Positions 62,533-64,000 of a DNA stretch of 64,000 nt are shown here, piece by piece. A program made the position numbers and the translations under genes. Source of the stretch: an uncultured Bacteroidaceae bacterium (GTDB lineage Bacteria > Bacteroidota > Bacteroidia > Bacteroidales > Bacteroidaceae); the NCBI GenBank assembly GCA_905236985.1, contig CAJORF010000123.1:87452-151451 (forward strand). The letters run 5' to 3'. Every line of letters starts with the position of its first letter. Positions within the stretch are counted from its first letter, which is position 1. The notes below the pieces were generated by a model that saw nothing but the letters and a program-made list of their open reading frames with translations, was not told the DNA's origin and ran no database searches.

Positions 62533-64000
62533 ATGAAAAGATTCTTCATATTCTTCTTGTCAATTCTGACGTTACTTCATACACACGCTCAGTTACCTGC
62601 TGATGGATATTATCGAGTTCAGAATTTTGGCTCAAAGCGATGGGCTTATTTACGTGACTGTACAGGCTCTCTCAATACTTCCACGCAAAACGCCGATGTT
62701 GGAGCACTTCAATTGTGGATGGGACATGATCTCACGTTAGACGATCCTTCTTCTATCATGTACTGCAGGTCTGTGGATGTTGATAAGATAGACTTGCAAG
62801 CACAAGGTACAAAGTTATCCCAAGTAATCGGTCACTACGCTCAAGTCTATAAGCAGGGCGATAACAAATATTTGGTTTATGCTACTCAGTCTAACATTAG
62901 CAAGTACCTCGGTGACTCAAATGTCGATTCCGATGATATGGGTACGCCCACTTTCAATGCAACTGGCGTTTACAGAACATGGTCACTTTTCGCTATCAAC
63001 GAGTCTGATAATTATTTAGGTATCACACCCACTTTTCATACAGATGGAAAGCATTATGCCTATTATTATGTGTCCTTCCCTTTCAGAAAAGTCTCGATGG
63101 GGCTCAAGTTTTATTATGTCTCTAGAATTGACGCTGCAAAAGCTGTTGCTATTGTAACTGAAATCACCACTGATATCATTCCAGCTCAAACTCCCTTAAT
63201 AGTTGAATGTCCTTCGACGAGTAAGGACGGCAATAAAATTATTCCTGTAACAGGAGGAGGGGCTACGCCTAGTGACAACCTCCTCGCTGGCGTTTTCTTC
63301 TGCAATAACAGACGTCCAGCTTCTGCCTATACCGCAACACCCTTTGATGCAACGAAGATGCGTGCTTTAGGTGTTCTCTCAAACGGAAAGCTGGGTTATA
63401 TATCCAATCCTGATTATCTTCAGACGGCAAGGGCGAATTATACGAAGTACAGCAATGCTCTTCCTGCTAACAGCTCATATTTAAAGGTAAATTCGAGCAC
63501 TCCTGCGCAGTTGACGATCATGACTCAGGAAGAATATGATAGTCAGAACAAAGTTAATGCTACCAGCGTACAGCTTTCAAAAACAGAGGTGTCATTACAT
63601 GTCGGACAAACGGTGACATTGACAGCTACCGTGAAGCCTGATAATGCTACGAACAAGGCTGTCACTTGGAGAAGTTCCAATACCGCTGTGGCCACGGTTG
63701 TTGACGGCAAAGTGACCGCCGTCGCTCTCGGTGAAGCTACCATTACGGCTACCACGGCTGACGGCACCAACCTTTCGTCAACCTGTACAGTGAAGGTAGA
63801 TCCCATCAAGGCTACTTCCGTCAGCCTCTCCCAGACTTCAGCTACGTTAAATGTCGGTGGAACGGTGACATTGACAGCTACCGTGAAGCCTGATAATGCC
63901 ACGAACAAGGCTATCACTTGGAGAAGTTCCAATACTGCTGTGGCTACTGTCGTTGACGGTAAGGTTACAGCCGTATCTCTTGGCGAGGCTACCATTACGG
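62533..64000 (+). CDS. exported protein with Ig-like (BIG2) repeats, C-terminus cut by window edge
   Basis: The ORF starts at ATG 62533 and stays open for 489 residues to the window edge. A signal peptide (MKRFFIFFLSILTLL and on to HTHAQ) is followed by a region of about 300 residues that I do not recognise (opening LPADGYYRVQNFGSKRWAYL, with a possible ricin-type or lectin-like pattern). From about residue 340 come Ig-like group 2 repeats: SVQLSKTEVSLHVGQTVTL, TVKPDNATNKAVTW, SSNTAVATVVDGKVTAV. Two copies are seen and the second runs off the end. Such repeats act as surface stalks or adhesion modules. No catalytic motif is visible in the available part. Confidence 0.82.
   Translation, partial: MKRFFIFFLSILTLLHTHAQLPADGYYRVQNFGSKRWAYLRDCTGSLNTSTQNADVGALQLWMGHDLTLDDPSSIMYCRSVDVDKIDLQAQGTKLSQVIGHYAQVYKQGDNKYLVYATQSNISKYLGDSNVDSDDMGTPTFNATGVYRTWSLFAINESDNYLGITPTFHTDGKHYAYYYVSFPFRKVSMGLKFYYVSRIDAAKAVAIVTEITTDIIPAQTPLIVECPSTSKDGNKIIPVTGGGATPSDNLLAGVFFCNNRRPASAYTATPFDATKMRALGVLSNGKLGYISNPDYLQTARANYTKYSNALPANSSYLKVNSSTPAQLTIMTQEEYDSQNKVNATSVQLSKTEVSLHVGQTVTLTATVKPDNATNKAVTWRSSNTAVATVVDGKVTAVALGEATITATTADGTNLSSTCTVKVDPIKATSVSLSQTSATLNVGGTVTLTATVKPDNATNKAITWRSSNTAVATVVDGKVTAVSLGEATIT
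63611..64000 (+). repeat. near-identical 252-nt BIG2 repeat units
   Basis: Unit 1 begins near 63611 and unit 2 near 63863 (84 codons apart). Long stretches are identical at the DNA level, including most silent positions (for example GTGAAGCCTGATAATGC in both). More units may follow beyond the window. Confidence 0.85.

Overview
The window looks like chromosomal DNA of a Bacteroidales bacterium, most likely Prevotella or a close relative. The evidence is two SusC/SusD outer-membrane pairs, a one-protein hybrid two-component system (periplasmic propeller, kinase, receiver, AraC), many exported lipoproteins with acidic residues after the lipid cysteine, promoters with the Bacteroidetes -7 box TAnnTTTG (several with TTTG/TTG about 20 nt upstream), and no clear Shine-Dalgarno sequences. 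No rRNA, tRNA, transposase, phage gene or CRISPR array was seen.

Layout. 0-5.1 kb: a truncated aminoacyl-histidine dipeptidase (minus strand), then a plus-strand run of a small membrane protein, an OmpH/Skp-like lipoprotein, prmA carrying an in-frame minisatellite, and a class III fructose-1,6-bisphosphatase. 5.1-9.5 kb: a 51-residue peptide gene and a large exported adhesin-like protein. 9.9-12.4 kb: guaA and pheA. 12.4-22.9 kb: a minus-strand set (hybrid two-component regulator, MscS channel, exported PNPOx-fold protein), divergent from two exported esterases that probably de-esterify plant cell-wall polysaccharide. 22.9-26.3 kb: a glycosyltransferase/flippase pair and panB. 26.5-44.2 kb: a probable single operon of seven exported or outer-membrane proteins, three fasciclin-type lipoproteins with two SusC/SusD pairs and no enzyme or regulator. 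44.2-52.6 kb: a TonB-dependent receptor with two OB-fold-type lipoproteins, flanked by two exported nuclease-fold enzymes; I read this as a candidate nucleic-acid scavenging locus. 52.8-64 kb: fructose-bisphosphate aldolase, a PagL-like outer-membrane protein, a retaining-type GH97 glycosidase, a collagen-like repeat lipoprotein, an OmpA-family protein and a truncated exported protein with Ig-like repeats.

Three regions deserve most attention: the fasciclin/SusCD operon, in which each SusC gene overlaps a preceding fasciclin-type gene by ATGA; the receptor/OB-fold/nuclease locus with a structured regulatory region in front of one nuclease; and repeat-driven variation in prmA, the collagen-like protein and the Ig-repeat protein. 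All functions come from reading motifs by eye. No database search or structure prediction was possible.
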